Made by a program: the position numbers and the translations under genes. The notes under the pieces are model-generated. The model did not search any database. It was not told the origin of the DNA and saw only the letters and a list, made by a program, of their open reading frames with translations. Positions 9,172-22,071 of a stretch of 64,000 bases of DNA are shown piece by piece (within the stretch, counting starts at the first letter, position 1; every line of letters begins with the position of its first letter). This DNA is from Neostapfia colusana (Eukaryota > Streptophyta > Magnoliopsida > Poales > Poaceae), in the NCBI GenBank assembly GCA_030760725.1, contig JASWHV010000008.1, forward strand, positions 49,672,057 to 49,736,056, given 5' to 3'.

Positions 9172-12100
9172 TGTCACACCCGGTATTCCATAAGAAATAC
9201 CCGAGTGTATACTCACATGTATGCCAGGATCAGTTGACTCATACATGTGCCGACAAGAGTGTAATATCATTATATTACAAGCCAAGTTCAACGTACAACA
9301 TAATATTACATCATAGTACATGAAAGATCAAATAAGAGTAACACTACACTATAACACAACAGCGGAAGACTACAGCATGGGTGCTCCATTTCCACAGGCG
9401 TTGTCCGGGGGTTTCGCCAACCTAGAACAACTCCTCGGGATCGAAGTACTCCTCGTTAAAGTCTACATCTTCATTTGCACTTGAGCCAACATATTATATC
9501 CAACAAAAGCAAGTTTGAGTACCGAAGGTACTCAGCAAGTGTAGGAAAGAATGTTATGAAGTTCAATAGCAAGGAAAGGCTAACATGGTTAAACACTATG
9601 CATTACTCCTAAACCTTAGCTTTGATTAGCAACCTATCTTACTAAGTGATAATCCCACCAACTTCATAATTAAGTCATTAATGTTAGGTTACACCACCCA
9701 ACATCCTCTTTCAACTCACATCCATGTTTCTCTAATCATGGACAAGTCCAAGCCGCTCTTCACCGTGAGCACGGCTGTCATGACAGTTTGGTTCTCTGCA
9801 GAGATTGTACCACTTTACCCACAAGTAGTGATTTCATCCCCTGTTGCTAGGTGGACTAAGAACCTCCTTGATATCCGTTGTTGCAAGCCACATTACACAC
9901 TTCCTTTGGTGTGCGATCAGGAGATCACTACATGCCCTTTACAAAGGGTCAACCGGCAAGTACAAGCCCACTGAGGTTTCACCGCTGTAGTTCCTGGGAG
10001 TAACCCTCCCCTACAGAAGCCCCCTCTTGAGCCTTGCAGTTCCCAGGGCAGTCAAAAATGGACTCCCATTACCCGCACCATCCAAACACTCATACTATAC
10101 CGGCAAACTCCTAATTAATTGGCCAAGCTGCTCCATCTCAGTCTTGTGGTGGCACTGTAAAGCCGGGTTAACTGTTCCATGAACCGGTCCGTAGAATCTA
10201 AGACAGGCACTAACTCATTCCCGAGTCTCGTGCACGAAGCACCAACCAAAACAACCAGCCTGTCTAGATTCCTAATACCATGACACACTCTTGTGTCTTT
10301 CATATAATCCCACAAGACGAGTAACATCAATGTTCCATTCATTCTCTAAATTCTAGGTATGCATGGCTAAGCACATAAAATGATAACCATCAAATATCAA
10401 TTAAGTCCCTCCATGGTTCAACAAGGAATGATAAAAGAATATAACTAGGGAAACAACCTAAATTAGGTTTCATATTAATGACATCATGCAAGCATTCTAA
10501 CTAAACACCCTAGAATAGGAACAAAGTGGTCAAGGAACACTTGCCTTTGAAGGAAGGGTGATCCACTTCAAATTCTTGCTCTTGAAGATTTAGAAGTAGT
10601 TCTTGATTTGGTTCTAGCCATTCACATGCACACGCAAAACAATGCCAAACATGTCATAAGAATCTTAGCAATGCATTTCAATCATGTATGTTGGATTACA
10701 CACATACACTTATTGATTTCATGTCATTTCATGTGGTTTGGAATGAAAATAAATTTCAATTGGGGTACCTATATCCTTCTATTTTACTATTGTCACAGCC
10801 AAACACTCATTTTCAGTTTGTGAGATGATTTGAATAAATTTTAGAATTTTATAGGTATATATGTTAATTTTTATAATTAATTAGATCCTAAAAATCATTT
10901 AAATTATTACTATAATGATTTTCAGAACTCATATTTCTATTTTCTACATTTCAGAACCCATTTAAGTATTTAGAACAGTTTCCAAAATTTTCCTTTAATA
11001 TATACTATTTTTATCTATATTTTAGTATTTATTTAATACCTAGAAATGCATTTTCAGTCATTTAAATAATTATTCTGGACTACAGAAACTTCAAATGCAT
11101 AAAAGTATAAAAACAGAATAGTCTTATGCTTTTTAATGAATTTTCTAATACTCATATTTGTTTTTATTTTGATTTTTCAGAATTAATTTACTACCAAATA
11201 AATATTTTCAGTTTCTGAAAGTTATTATTTTTAATTTCAAAATTTGTTTTCTGTTCAGAATATTTCAACAGTGCTTTTAATAAATTTCCCACGTTTTTTA
11301 GAGATCATTTAGTCTATTTTGATTAATTACAGAATTAAAAACAAACTTTTAAATTGATTTGGGCTAATTTGTAATAAATTCAAATTTTCTGTGGTTCAAA
11401 TTGAAAATACAGAACTATTTGATTAATTTGCCAATCACACAGGGGCTATTTGGTTATTTTAAACTGAATTCCTAATTTCTAATAAGCCTAGGGTTAATCT
11501 TGCAAGAAACAGTGGCTATTTCCTAGTTGTTTAAATCTCCAGGGGCCTAACCAGAAAATTCCTAACGTTTATAACTGTTTTGAATGTGGACCGTTGGATC
11601 TGAGATCAACGGCCCAGATTTAAAATAACCGAATCGGTACGCTCCTTCTAATCTTAACCGTTCACGCGAGATGGACGCTCCCGATTGCGCCACGTCGCCC
11701 TAACTGCTTCTCCCTCGCGTCCGGCGGCCGCGCGATCGCCGGTGAGCGGCGGCGGTGGCCGGAAAGTCTCGGGTTTTGCCGTTTCTTCACCATTTCTTAA
11801 TCTACTTGCACCAGAAGAGAGAGGAGAGTGTGGGGAACTCACCTAGGGGAGTTTTGGAGATCGAATTTGGCCGGAGAAGCGTGATCGATGGCGGCAGTGG
11901 GGAATCTCCGGCGATCTTCGTCGGCAATGATCTCCAGGCGCTTTTCCTCAGGGAATTTGATCGGGAATTCTCTTTGGGGGTCGTTGGAGTGTGTAGGAGT
12001 CACTGGAATCAAGGATCTCCGAGTGTTTTCGAAGAATTCGACTTTGGGGTGGTTTTTCAAATCGGGGGGAGTGAGGGCGGTTTTCAGGGTAGAAATGGAC

Positions 12101-12346
12101 GACGCCGGGGGGTATTTGTAGGGGGGAGGCGGCGACGGTTCTGGAGGCGTCGGTTGAGGAAGGGGCGCCGCAAATTTGGCTCATGGCCGAATTCTTTCTC
12201 ACATGCGATAATGGAACGGAAATGAGAGAGGGAGAGAAGAGGGTTGCGGTTAGGGTGAAGGAAACTGACTCGTGGGACCCCTTTGGCAGTGAGGAGGGAA
12301 AGAGAGAGGCGGTTGCGTTTCATTTGTGAGGGATTCGGGTATTACA
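9172..12346 (-). repeat. LTR A (shared LTR of the tandem), 3175 bp
   Basis: Minus strand begins TGTAATACCCG after the polypurine tract and ends GGGTGTGACA. It has a GC-rich first kilobase (12346-11600), an AT-rich middle (11580-10800) and a mixed last part. ORFs in the GC-rich part (for example 12323-12084) are not conserved enough to call. Mini-gene exon equivalents are at 10545-10613 and 9422-9480; the acceptor before the second changed from CAG to CAA, so this copy could not splice there in frame. Confidence 0.9.
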
Positions 12347-12363
12347 GCTCTACCCCCCTTAAG
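12347..12363 (-). promoter_or_regulatory. Polypurine tract
   Basis: Minus strand CTTAAGGGGGGTAGAGC directly precedes the TGTAATACCC start of LTR A. It is the plus-strand primer of the full-length unit. Confidence 0.85.
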
Positions 12364-12389
12364 AAAAATCTCGTCCTCGAGATTGGGGT

Positions 12390-15300
12390 TTACAAAGGGA
12401 ATGGATTAGGAAATTGTGATTTGAGTTCATCTTCTCTTTCCCATGTTGCTTCTGCCTCAGAATAATGTTTCCATTGAACTTTGCACATACGAATTATTTG
12501 GTTTCTGGTAACCTTTTCCATTGTGTCAAGAATTCTGACAGGATACTCGGTATATGAAAGATCCTCTTGTACATCCAATTCATCCATTGGTAGTTGTTCT
12601 TCTGGTGTTCTCAAACACTTCTTGAGCTGTGATACGTGGAACACATCGTGTACGTCCGACAATCGAGAGGGTAACTCCAAACGATATGCTACCTCTCCTT
12701 TGTGTTCCAGTATCTTGAATGGTCTGATATACCGAGGTGCCAGCTTCCCTCTTACTTTAAATCTCTTTAGTCCATGCATGGGTGACACTTTGAGATACAC
12801 ATAGTCTCCCACTTCGAAGACTAATTCTCTTCGCCTTGTGTCTGCATAGCTCTTTTGTCTTGTTTGAGCTATCTTTAGATTATTGCGAATTTCTCTTACT
12901 TTCTTTTCTGCATCTTTTAGTACTTCAGGTCCAAACACCTTATTCTCTCCTATTTGATCCTAAAATAGTGGAGTTCTACATCTTCTTCCATATAAAGCCT
13001 CAAATGGGGACATCTTCATACTTGCTTGGTAGCTATTATTATAGGAGAATTCTGCATATGGCAAATTCTTATCCCAACTCCTAATATTTTTGAGTGCACA
13101 AGCTCTGAGCATATCTTCAAGAATTTGGTTGGTTCTTTCTGTCTGCCCATCAGTTTGTGGATGATATGCAGAACTGAAATTTAATCGAGTTCCCATGGAC
13201 TAATGTAATTTCTGCCAAAATCTTGAAGTGAACTGTGTGCCTCTATCTGATATAATCTTTTTAGGCACACCATGTAGGCAGACTATTCTCGACATATATA
13301 GTTCTGCTAGTTTGGAACCGTTATAATTTTCTTTCACTGGAATAAAGTGAGCAACTTTTGTCAATCTATCTACTATCACCCATATTGAGTCATACCCTGT
13401 TTGTGTCCTGGGCAAACCCACTATGAAGTCCATCCCAATTTCTTCCCACTTCCATTCATGTATCTTTAGTAGTTGTAATAGCCCTGCAGGCCTTTGGTGT
13501 TCTGCTTTGACTAGCTGACATGTTTCACACAATGCCACATGCTCTGCAACATCTCTTTTCATTCCATACCACCAATACCTTGTCTTTAGATCATGATACA
13601 TCTTCGTACTTCCAGGATGGATAGAATAATCAGAATCATGAGCCTCTTTTAAAATTAACTTCTTTATTTCCTTGATGTCTGGCACACATATTCTTTTACC
13701 ATGCCATATGATACCATTCTCATCTTCTCTAAATCCCGGAGCCTTGTTTTCTTTGATCAACTCCTTGATTTCTTTGATCTTTTCATCGTTCTTTTGACCA
13801 TTTCGTATATCTTGTTCTAGAGTTGAGTCAACTTCCATTGCTATGGCTTCTGTATGATTCACCAAGCATAAGTTGAGCTTTGCGAACTCTTCACAAAGTT
13901 GGGGTTGTAGATCTCTTATGGTTAACATGTTAACATGTGTCTTTCTGCTCAAGGCATCTGCAACCACATTAGCTTTTCTAGGATGGTAATTGATTCCCAC
14001 ATCAAAATCATTAATGAACTCCAACCATCTCCTTTGCCGAAGGTTGAGATCTGGTTGGGTGAAGACATACTTCAAACTCTTATGATCCTTATAGATCTCA
14101 GTTCTTTTACCCATTAGGTAATGTCTCCATAACTTCAATGCATGTACAACTGCTGCCAACTCTAGATCATGGGTAGGATAGTTCTTCTCATGCTTCCGAA
14201 GTTGTCGGGAAGCATAGGCAATAACATGCCCTTCTTGCATAAGCACACATTCTAACCCTTGCCCTGAAGCATCACAATATACAGAAAATGATTTCTCCAT
14301 ATCAGGCATAACTAATACTGGGGCAGTTGTTAACTTCTTCTTTAATTCTTGGAAGCTTGATTCACACTCTTGAGACCATACACAAGTAGCTCCTTTTTCC
14401 AACAACTTTGTGAGTGGCTTGGCTATTTTTGAAAATCCTTCAATGAACTTTCGGTAATAGCCTGCCAATCCTAAGAAGCTTCGGATTTCACCGACATTCT
14501 CTGGTGTCTTCCACTTTTGCACACCAGATATCTTTTCCGGGTCTACTGAGATTCCTCCTTCGGAGATAATATGTCCCAGAAAAGCAACTTTCTTGAGCCA
14601 AAATTCACACTTACTGAATTTGGCATAAAGTTGGTTTTCTCTTAGCTTTTGCAATACTATTCTCAGGTGCTCTTCATGTTCTTTCTCATTCTTTGAGTAT
14701 ATGAGGATATCATCAATGAACACTACCACAAATTTGTCCAAGTATTTCATGAACACCTTATTCATAAGGTACATGAAATATGCTGGAGCATTTGTTAGTC
14801 CAAAAGGCATAACTGTATATTCGTACAGCCCATACCTAGAAACAAATGCTGTCTTCGGAATATCCGATTCTCTTATCTTGAGTTGATGATATCCGGAACG
14901 GAGGTCAATCTTAGAGAATACACATGCGCCTCTTAATTGATCAAACAAGTCCTCAATACGAGGCAAAGGGTACTTATTTTTTATCGTCACTTCGTTGAGG
15001 GCACGGTAATCTACACACAACCTCTTGGTTCTATCCTTCTTTGGTACAAATATGACCGGAGCTCCCCATGGTGAGGAACTAGGACGGATATACCCTTTCT
15101 CTGACAACTCTCGGATATGATCCTTGAGTTCTGCTATTTGTTGGGTATCCATCCGGTATGGTCTTTTATATATAGGAGCATACCAGGTACTAATTCTATA
15201 ATGAATTCTACTTCTCGATCCGGTGGCATACCTGGTAACTCCTCGGGAAATACATCTGGAAATTCATTGACCACCTTTATGTCCTCAATAACTACTTCGG

Positions 15301-16849
15301 TCTTGTTGAGTTGAACATTTCCAGAGGGTACTTGAATAGATGTGAACTCAACCTTTGTTCCATCCGTATGTGTTAGTTCCACTGTTCTCGTTGAACAATG
15401 TATAACTCCTTTATACTTGGTTAACCAGTCCATTCCCAAGATGATATCTATCCCTTGTGATTCTATCACAATGAGGTTTGCAAGGAATTCTACCCCATTA
15501 ACTCCTAGCTTTATCTTGGGACATACTTGTTTTGTCTTTATTTCTCCTCCAGGAGAATTTACTAATAACACTCGATTCATAGATGTAACTGGTAAGTTGT
15601 GCTTGGTTATGAATTCCTTGGCTATGAATGAGTGTGTTGCACCAGAGTCAAACAGAATTGTAGCAGGATAAGTATTGGCGGAGAACATACCAATCACCAC
15701 ATCTGGTGCTTCTTGTGCTTCTTCCATAGTCACATGATTCACCTTGCCACGCACAAGATTCTGTGGTTGAGGTGGCTTCTTGTTGGGGCACCGGTTGGCA
15801 TAGTGTCCCGTTTCTCCACAGTTGAAGCATTGCCCTGTGACCTTGTTCATTGGTGCTTTGTTTCCTGGTTGTGCATTTGGAGGATTTGACCCTGTAGGAC
15901 GGGGTTGGAAAGCAGGGCGTTGTTGCTGCACTTGTTGTGGCTGCTGTTATGGTTGGAAGGTTGGATTCCTAGCAGCAGGGTTGTAGCTCCTCTGAAACTG
16001 ATTGGGAGCTATAGGTCGATTCATTGCTCCCGTCGGCGGTGATGAGAAACGGGGTCGACTGTTGCTGCTAGAAGCCTGTCCTTGCCAATTCATTTTCCTC
16101 TTTCGCTCCTCAACTAACTTCTGTCGTTTTCTTTCCACTATGAAAGCCTTGTTGATGAGCTTTTGAAAACTTTCATAGTCATTTGAAGACATGGCATACT
16201 GTATTTCTGAGTTCAAGCCCTCAATGAAACAGTCTTGTTTCTTTTCATCTGTATCTATGTCTCCCGGAGCATAGCGAGATAACTGTGTGAACTTGGTAAG
16301 GTACTCTCGCACGGACATGCTACCTTGTTTCAGGATGAGGAACTCCTTCCGCTTGTTCTTAATTTCTCCTGCAGTAACATAGTGATTGCGGAAGGCGAGT
16401 TTGAATTCATTCCATGAGATACCTTATGGATCCTCATGAGCTTCTTTGTATGCCGTCCACCAGTCCGCTGCAGATCCATATAGTTGGTGGGAAGCAAATA
16501 GTACTCTCTCACGTCCTGGGCATTGTATGATCTACAACTTGTTCTCAATATTCTTGAGCCAATCATCAGCTTCTAATGGCTCTATAGCATTATCAAACCT
16601 TGGTGGTTGGGTGCTTAGAAACTCATTTAACTTGGGTTGACGTGGTCCATTCTGAATTTGTGGTTGAGGTTTTTGCAGGTTGGCCACCACTTGTGTCACG
16701 TTCTGAATGAGTTGGTTTTGCATGTTCATCATCTGCTGTATCACCTCCCCATCAGCTCTACGTGCAACACGTGGCTGCCATCCAGGCAAAGGAAAATCTG
16801 CAGCCTCATTGTTGTTGTTTCCTTCGTTGCGTCTCCTTCTTCCAGCCAT
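12390..16849 (-). pseudogene. gag-pol polyprotein with integrase chromodomain (copy B)
   Basis: Starts at ATG 16849-16847 (MAGRRRRNEGNNNNEA). Order: gag, knuckle CFNCGETGHYANRC, protease FDSGATHSFIAK, RT with FIDDILIYSK, RNase H (YCDASGQGLECVLMQ), HHCC zinc finger (CETCQLVKAEHQ), integrase core (IGMDFIVGLP, IISDRGTQFTS, HPQTDGQTERTN) and a C-terminal chromodomain (PVRILDTMEKVTRNQIIRM, then KVQWKHYSEAEATWE). The chromodomain places it in the chromoviruses; known chromodomains bind methylated H3 tails and steer integration. Lesions seen: TAG after IENKL, TAA near 16425, TAA near 15945 (CAA to TAA), a 1-bp deletion near 15180, TAG near 13200 and TAG near 12960. Both RT and integrase motifs are intact, so the decay looks recent. 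Confidence 0.9.
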
Positions 16850-17193
16850 CTATTGTGAAAGACTATGTTTAAACTTAATGTATAGATGTTCTCTTAAGTG
16901 TATTACGTTGTGCATAGACTTCACAAATTCTACACAACAGTTACAAAAGTTTCTACTTGTTTATTAAATGATCATGGTTGAAGCAAACTAAGCATTTATA
17001 ATCCTTAATAGATATTTACATACACTGACGAGGTTCTGAACATAAGCCTACGACTCTCACAACTAACCTTCATACACTAACACACATTACATCATCAATC
17101 TAAACAAGTACACTAATCAACCATTACACACTAGTCAATACAATACCATACATACGTACTACACGAGTTACCACATAAGTAAGGACACCTATC
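16850..17193 (-). other. Spacer between extra ORF and gag (copy B)
   Basis: Same AT-rich spacer as 7825-8168 with a few substitutions. Nothing further seen. Confidence 0.7.
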
Positions 17194-17988
17194 CTAGTTG
17201 TCCCCTGGGTTCTGTGCATCCTCCTGTGGGTTCCCGCCATCACCATCAGGAGTGCTAGCCTCTGACTCAGCTGTGGAGGCCTCAGGTGCTGGAGAAGTAT
17301 GAGGGCGTTTGGCTGCCCTACGGTCTGGAGAGTCCGGAGTCCAAGTGTCTCCATCCGAAGCATAGAGATCACTCACTTCTCCATCCCTCATCATCATCAG
17401 TCCACGCATTATGGCCTCCGTCTTCTTCAGAAGGTCACGGACGTCTTGAAGCTCTTGTTGGCAGTTCTGTAGCCTCGTACTGACGTCCACTCCTACCTGA
17501 AGGCTCATATCCATCTGCACTATGTCACAATCTTCATGGATGGGCTCGTAGTTGAATACCGCACTTCCACTTTGTCACCGAGGGGTGTACATGTATTGGG
17601 TCCCCTCAAGGCGGCCACGGTTGGTGTAGCCCTGGCAAGTGATTGCCTCCCAAGTGGCGTCCTTCTCAGCCTCTGTCATGGTAGACCTCCATGCTGGCGA
17701 ATTATGGATCTTGAGCAGCTTGTTCTCATAGTAGATCCTCGCCTGCGACTTCCACTCATCGCGTTCTACGCGAGAGACTCGAGTGGTGCCGTACTGCACC
17801 TCTAGCTTGCCGGTGTAACCATCACAGCGAAGGAGGTGTCTGAGGCGATCCACCATGCCTCTAGTGGACTCCCCGTGGGTATGGTAGGTGGCGGGGTTGT
17901 CCACCTCCTCAGTAGTGCGTTCAGCCAGCTGGTGTCGAGGAACTCGTCCTCCGGTGGACTTACGGGCCGTAAGACGTGTGCGTGCCAT
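17194..17988 (-). pseudogene. Extra ORF with H3-tail-like N-terminus (copy B), one stop
   Basis: ATG at 17988-17986. The N-terminus MARTRLTARKSTGG is identical to copy A. A single CGA to TGA change at about 17575-17577 (after YMYTPR) stops the frame at 137 codons; the downstream half stays open (MDMSLQVGVDVSTRLQ to the same acidic tail). The lost C lies in a CpG, consistent with deamination of methylated DNA. Other differences from copy A are scattered substitutions. The truncated product would still carry the H3-like tail and the globular middle region but not the helical and acidic parts. Confidence 0.75.
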
Positions 17989-18178
17989 CTGTCTCAAGGA
18001 AAAATTTAAAAATGTGTTAGAAAATAAACAATAATATAATTTTGAGTATAGATGAGGTTAGACAACATATATATAATTTAATCCTCCTTCTAACAAAATA
18101 TTTAGTAAAATAGTTTTTAATAAAATAGTGATGTCTATCCCGTCCATTTCTAACTAGGTTTGCGTCCTACGGGCAACC

Positions 18179-18193
18179 TTGGCTCTGATACCA
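18179..18193 (-). promoter_or_regulatory. Primer binding site, initiator tRNA-Met type
   Basis: Minus strand TGGTATCAGAGCCAA, 3 nt after the LTR end. It matches the usual 3' end complement of plant initiator tRNA-Met. Confidence 0.9.
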
Positions 18194-18196
18194 CTT

Positions 18197-21100
18197 TGTC
18201 ATACCCGGTATTCCATATGAAATACCCGAGCGTATACTCACATGTATGCCAGGATCAGTTGACTCATACATGTGCCGACAAGAGTGTAATATCATTATAT
18301 TACAAGCCAAGTTCAACGTACAACATAATATTACATCATAGTACATGAAAGATCAAATAAGAGTAACACTACACTATAACACAACAGCGGAAGACTACAG
18401 CATGGGTGCTCCATTTCCATAGGCGTTGCCCGGGGGTTTCGCCAACCTAGAACAACTCCTCGGGATCGAAGTACTCCTCGTCAAAGTCTACATCTTCATT
18501 TGCACCTGAGCCAACATATTATATCCAACAAAAGCAAGTTTGAGTACCGAAGGTACTCAGCAAGTGTAGGAAAGAATGTTGTGAAGGCCAATAGCAAGGA
18601 AAGGCTAACATGGTTAAGCACTATGCATTACTCCTATGCCTTAGCTTTGATTAGCAACCTATCTTACTAAGTGATAATCCCACCAACTTCATAATTAAGT
18701 CATTAATGTTAGGTTACACCACCCAACATCCTCTTTCAACTCACATCCATGTTTCTCTAATCATGGACAAGTCCAAGCCGCTCTTGACCGTGAGCACGGC
18801 TGTCATGACAGTTTGGTTCTCTGCAGAGATTGTACCACTTTACCCACAAGTAGTGATTTCATCCCCTGTTGCAAGGTGGACTAAGAACCTCACTGATATC
18901 CGTGGTTGCAAGCCACATTACACACTTCCTTTGGTGTGCGATCAGGAGATCACTACATGGCCTTTACAAAGGGTCTACCGGCAAGTACAAGCCCACTGAG
19001 GTTTCACCGCTGTAGTTCCTGGGAGTAACCCTCCCCTACAGAAGCCCCCTCTTGAGCCTTGCATTTCCCAGGGCAGTCAAAAATGGACTCCCATTCCCCG
19101 CACCATCCGAACACTCATACTATACCGGCAAACTCCTAATTAATTGGCCAAGCTGCCCCATCTCAGTCTTGTGGTGGCACTGTAAAGCCGGGTTAACTGT
19201 TCCATGAACCGGTCCTTAGAATCTAAGACAGGCACTAACTCATTCCAGAGTCTCGTGCACGAAGCACCAACCAAAACAACCAGCCTGTCTAGATTCCTAA
19301 TACCATGACACACTCTTGTGTCTTTCATATAATCCCACAAGACGAGTAACATCAATGTTCCATTCATTCTCTAAATTCTAGGAATGCATGGCTAAGCACA
19401 TAAAATGATAACCATCAAATATCAATTAAGTCCCTCCATGGTTCAACAAGGAATGATAAAAGAATATAACTAGGGAAACAACCTAAATTAGGTTTCATAT
19501 TAATGACATCATGCAAGCATTCTAACTAAACACCCTAGAATAGGAACAAAGTGGTCAAGGAACACTTGCCTTTGAAGGAAGGGTGATCCACTTCAAATTC
19601 TTGCTCTTGAAGATTTAGAAGTAGTTCTTGATTTGGTTCTAGCCATTCACATGCACACACAAAACAATGCCAAACATGTCATAAGAATCTTAGCAATGCA
19701 TTTCAATCATGTATGTTGGATTACACACATACACTTATTGATTTCATGGCATTTCATGTGGTTTGGAATGAAAATAAATTTCAATTGGGGTACGTATATC
19801 CTTCTATTTTACTATTGTCACAGCCAAACACTCATTTTCAGTTTGTGAGATGATTTGAATAAATTCTAGAATTTTATAGGTATATATGTTAATTTTTATA
19901 ATTAACTAGATCCTAAAAATCATTTAAATTATTACTATAACGATTTTCAGAACTCATATTTCTATTTTCTACATTTCAGAACCCATTTAAGTATTTAGAA
20001 CAGTTTCCAAAATTTTCCTTTAATATATACTATTTTTATCTATATTTCAGTATTTATTTAATACCTAGAAATGCATTTTCAGTCATTTAAATAATTATTC
20101 TGGACTACAGAAACTTCAAATGCATAAAAGTATAAAAACAGAATAGTCTTATGCTTTTTCATGAATTTTCTAATACTCATATTGTTTTTATTTTGATTTT
20201 TCAGAATTAATTTACTACCAATTAAATATTTTTAGTTTCTGAAAGTTACTATTTTTAATTCAGAATTTGTTTTCTGTTCAGAATATTTCAACAGTGCTTT
20301 TAATAAATTTCCCACATTTTTCAGAGATCATTTAGTCTATTTTGATTAATTACAGAATTAAAAACAAACTTTTAAATTGATTTGGGCTAATTTGTAATAA
20401 ATTCAAATTTTCTGGGGTTCAAATTGAAAATACAGAACTATTTGATTAATTTGCCAATCACACAGGGGCTATTTGGTTATTTTAAACTGAATTCCTAATT
20501 TCTAATAAGTCTAGGGTTAATCTTGCAAGAAACAGGGGCTATTTCCTAGTTGTTTAAATCTCCAGGGGCCTAACCAGAAGATTCCTAACGTTTATAACTG
20601 TTTTGAATGTGGGCCATTGGATCTGAGATCAACGGCCCAGATTTAAAATAACCGAATCGGTACGCTCCTTCTAATCTTAACCGTTCACGCGAGATGGACG
20701 CTCCCGATTGCGCCACGTCGCCCTAACTGCTTCTCCCTCGCGTCCGGCGGCCGCGTGATCGCCTGCGAGCGGCGGCGGTGGCCGGAAAGTCTCGGGTTTT
20801 GCCGTTTCCTCACCATTTCTTAATCTACTTGCACCAGAAGAGAGAGGGGAGTGTGGGGAACTCACCTAGGGGAGTTTTGGAGATCGAATTTGGCTGGAGA
20901 AGCGTGATCGACGGCGGTAGTGGGGAATCTTCGGCGATCTTCGTCGGCAATGATCTCCAGGCGCTTTTCCTCAGGGAATTTGATCGGGAATTCTCTCTGG
21001 GGGTCGTTGGAGTGTGTAGGAGTCATTGGAATCAAGGATCTCCGAGTGTTTTAGAAGAATTCGACTTTGGGGTGGTTTTTCAAATCGGGGGGAGTGAGGG

Positions 21101-21370
21101 CGGTTCTCAGGGTAGAAATGGCCGGCGCCGGGGGGTATTTGTAGGGGGGGAGGCGGCGACGGTTCTGGAGGCGTCGGTTGAGGAAGGGGCACCGCAAATT
21201 TGGCTCATGGCCGAATTCTTTCTCACATGCGATAATGGAACGAAAATGAGAGAGGGAGAGAAGAGGGCTGCGGTTAGGGTGAAGGAAACTGACCCGTGGG
21301 GTCCCTTTGGCAGTGAGGAGGGAAAGAGAGAGGCGGTTGCTTTTCATTTGTGAGGGATTCGGGTATTACA
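18197..21370 (-). repeat. LTR B (5' LTR of the full-length unit), 3174 bp
   Basis: Minus strand starts TGTAATACCCG at 21370 and ends GGGTATGACA at 18197. Same layout as LTR A. The flank at 21371 (GGGAC) is the only outer flank left, so the target duplication cannot be verified. Confidence 0.9.
18447..19638 (-). CDS. Putative two-exon mini-gene in LTR B
   Basis: Exon a, 19638-19570 (69 nt): preceded by TGGCTAG, followed by the GC-type donor AAAG/GCAAGTG. It is open in the phase 2-22x3-1 and reads PNQELLLNLQEQEFE and on. Exon b, 18505-18447 (59 nt): preceded by TTGGCTCAG, joins in compatible phase, reads ANEDVDFDEEYFDPEELF and stops at TAG. Intron 1064 nt; before the acceptor lies CTTGCTGAGTAC with downstream TACTCA, a possible branch region. 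The same layout recurs in other LTR families here, which is the main support. The upstream exon with the ATG is not identified. No domain recognised; the product would be strongly acidic. Confidence 0.45.
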
Positions 21371-22071
21371 GGGACAAACCAAGCCAAGGCGTAGGCGACG
21401 AAGAGGACAGTCTCCCCTCTCTCCAGACGCAGGGGAAGAGATCCCCGCCGAAGGCAAAGCCTCTGCTCCTCGGAGTGTCATCCCAGGAGCCTGCGCACTG
21501 GCCCAAGGTCCTTTGTCCGGGCGATGCGCGGCGAGGGCAGGCTGGAAGCCATCGGAGGCGAAGGAGCAGGAACGTGGAAGGCAGAGAAGGTTTGGGAACA
21601 CGGAAGAACAATGAAGGCTCAGGTGTAGGGAGATGTGCGAAGGGAAGCCTGCGATGCAGAAGGGGTTCCCTTTAAACCTCCCAGAGGCAATTCGAAATGC
21701 TTCGTATGCGCCGCTCAGGGCAGACGCCCCAGGTCCAAGCTCCAGCGACAATGACAAGAGGGCCCAAGCCGTCCTGCAGAAGCGCTGGACCAAGAAGTCA
21801 GTCCCTCAAGCGGACAACCCGGAGGTTCCTGACAAGGCACTGCGACAGGCAGTAGTGGCAGCGTTGGGAACCGCCGCGGTTAAAGCAACTATCAAGCAGG
21901 AGTCACGCCCCCACGACCCGCTCATTAATGGGGAGTATGCATGGGCCCGAGCAGTCTGGTTGTGCTCCTCTTGCAACGGTCTAAAGGAGTTTCCAAAAAA
22001 GCGTGCGGGGTAGAAAAGAGAAGGCCCCACCCCGGGATCGTTATCTCCCCTGAGGTGGGACTGGGGGCCAC

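Larger units (their letters stand above)
9172..21370 (-). mobile_element. Full-length chromovirus (Tekay/Del-like Ty3/gypsy) element, degenerate
   Basis: Two LTRs of 3175 and 3174 bp flank a 5850-bp internal region. Reading the minus strand: LTR 21370-18197, tRNA-Met-type primer site, extra ORF with an H3-like N-terminus, gag, protease, RT, RNase H, integrase with C-terminal chromodomain, polypurine tract, LTR 12346-9172. LTR ends are near-perfect inverted repeats: TGTAATACCCG against CGGGTATGACA (18197 LTR). A sample of about 800 bp differs at about 20 positions (2-3%), so the insertion is fairly recent. The right flank is 21371; the left LTR is followed not by a target duplication but by a second internal domain, so this is part of a tandem. 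Confidence 0.9.

Noticed and set aside
11654..12323. Short ORFs in the GC-rich part of the Tekay LTRs
   Set aside because: Several overlapping frames are open in both strands and differ between LTR A and B; composition explains them.
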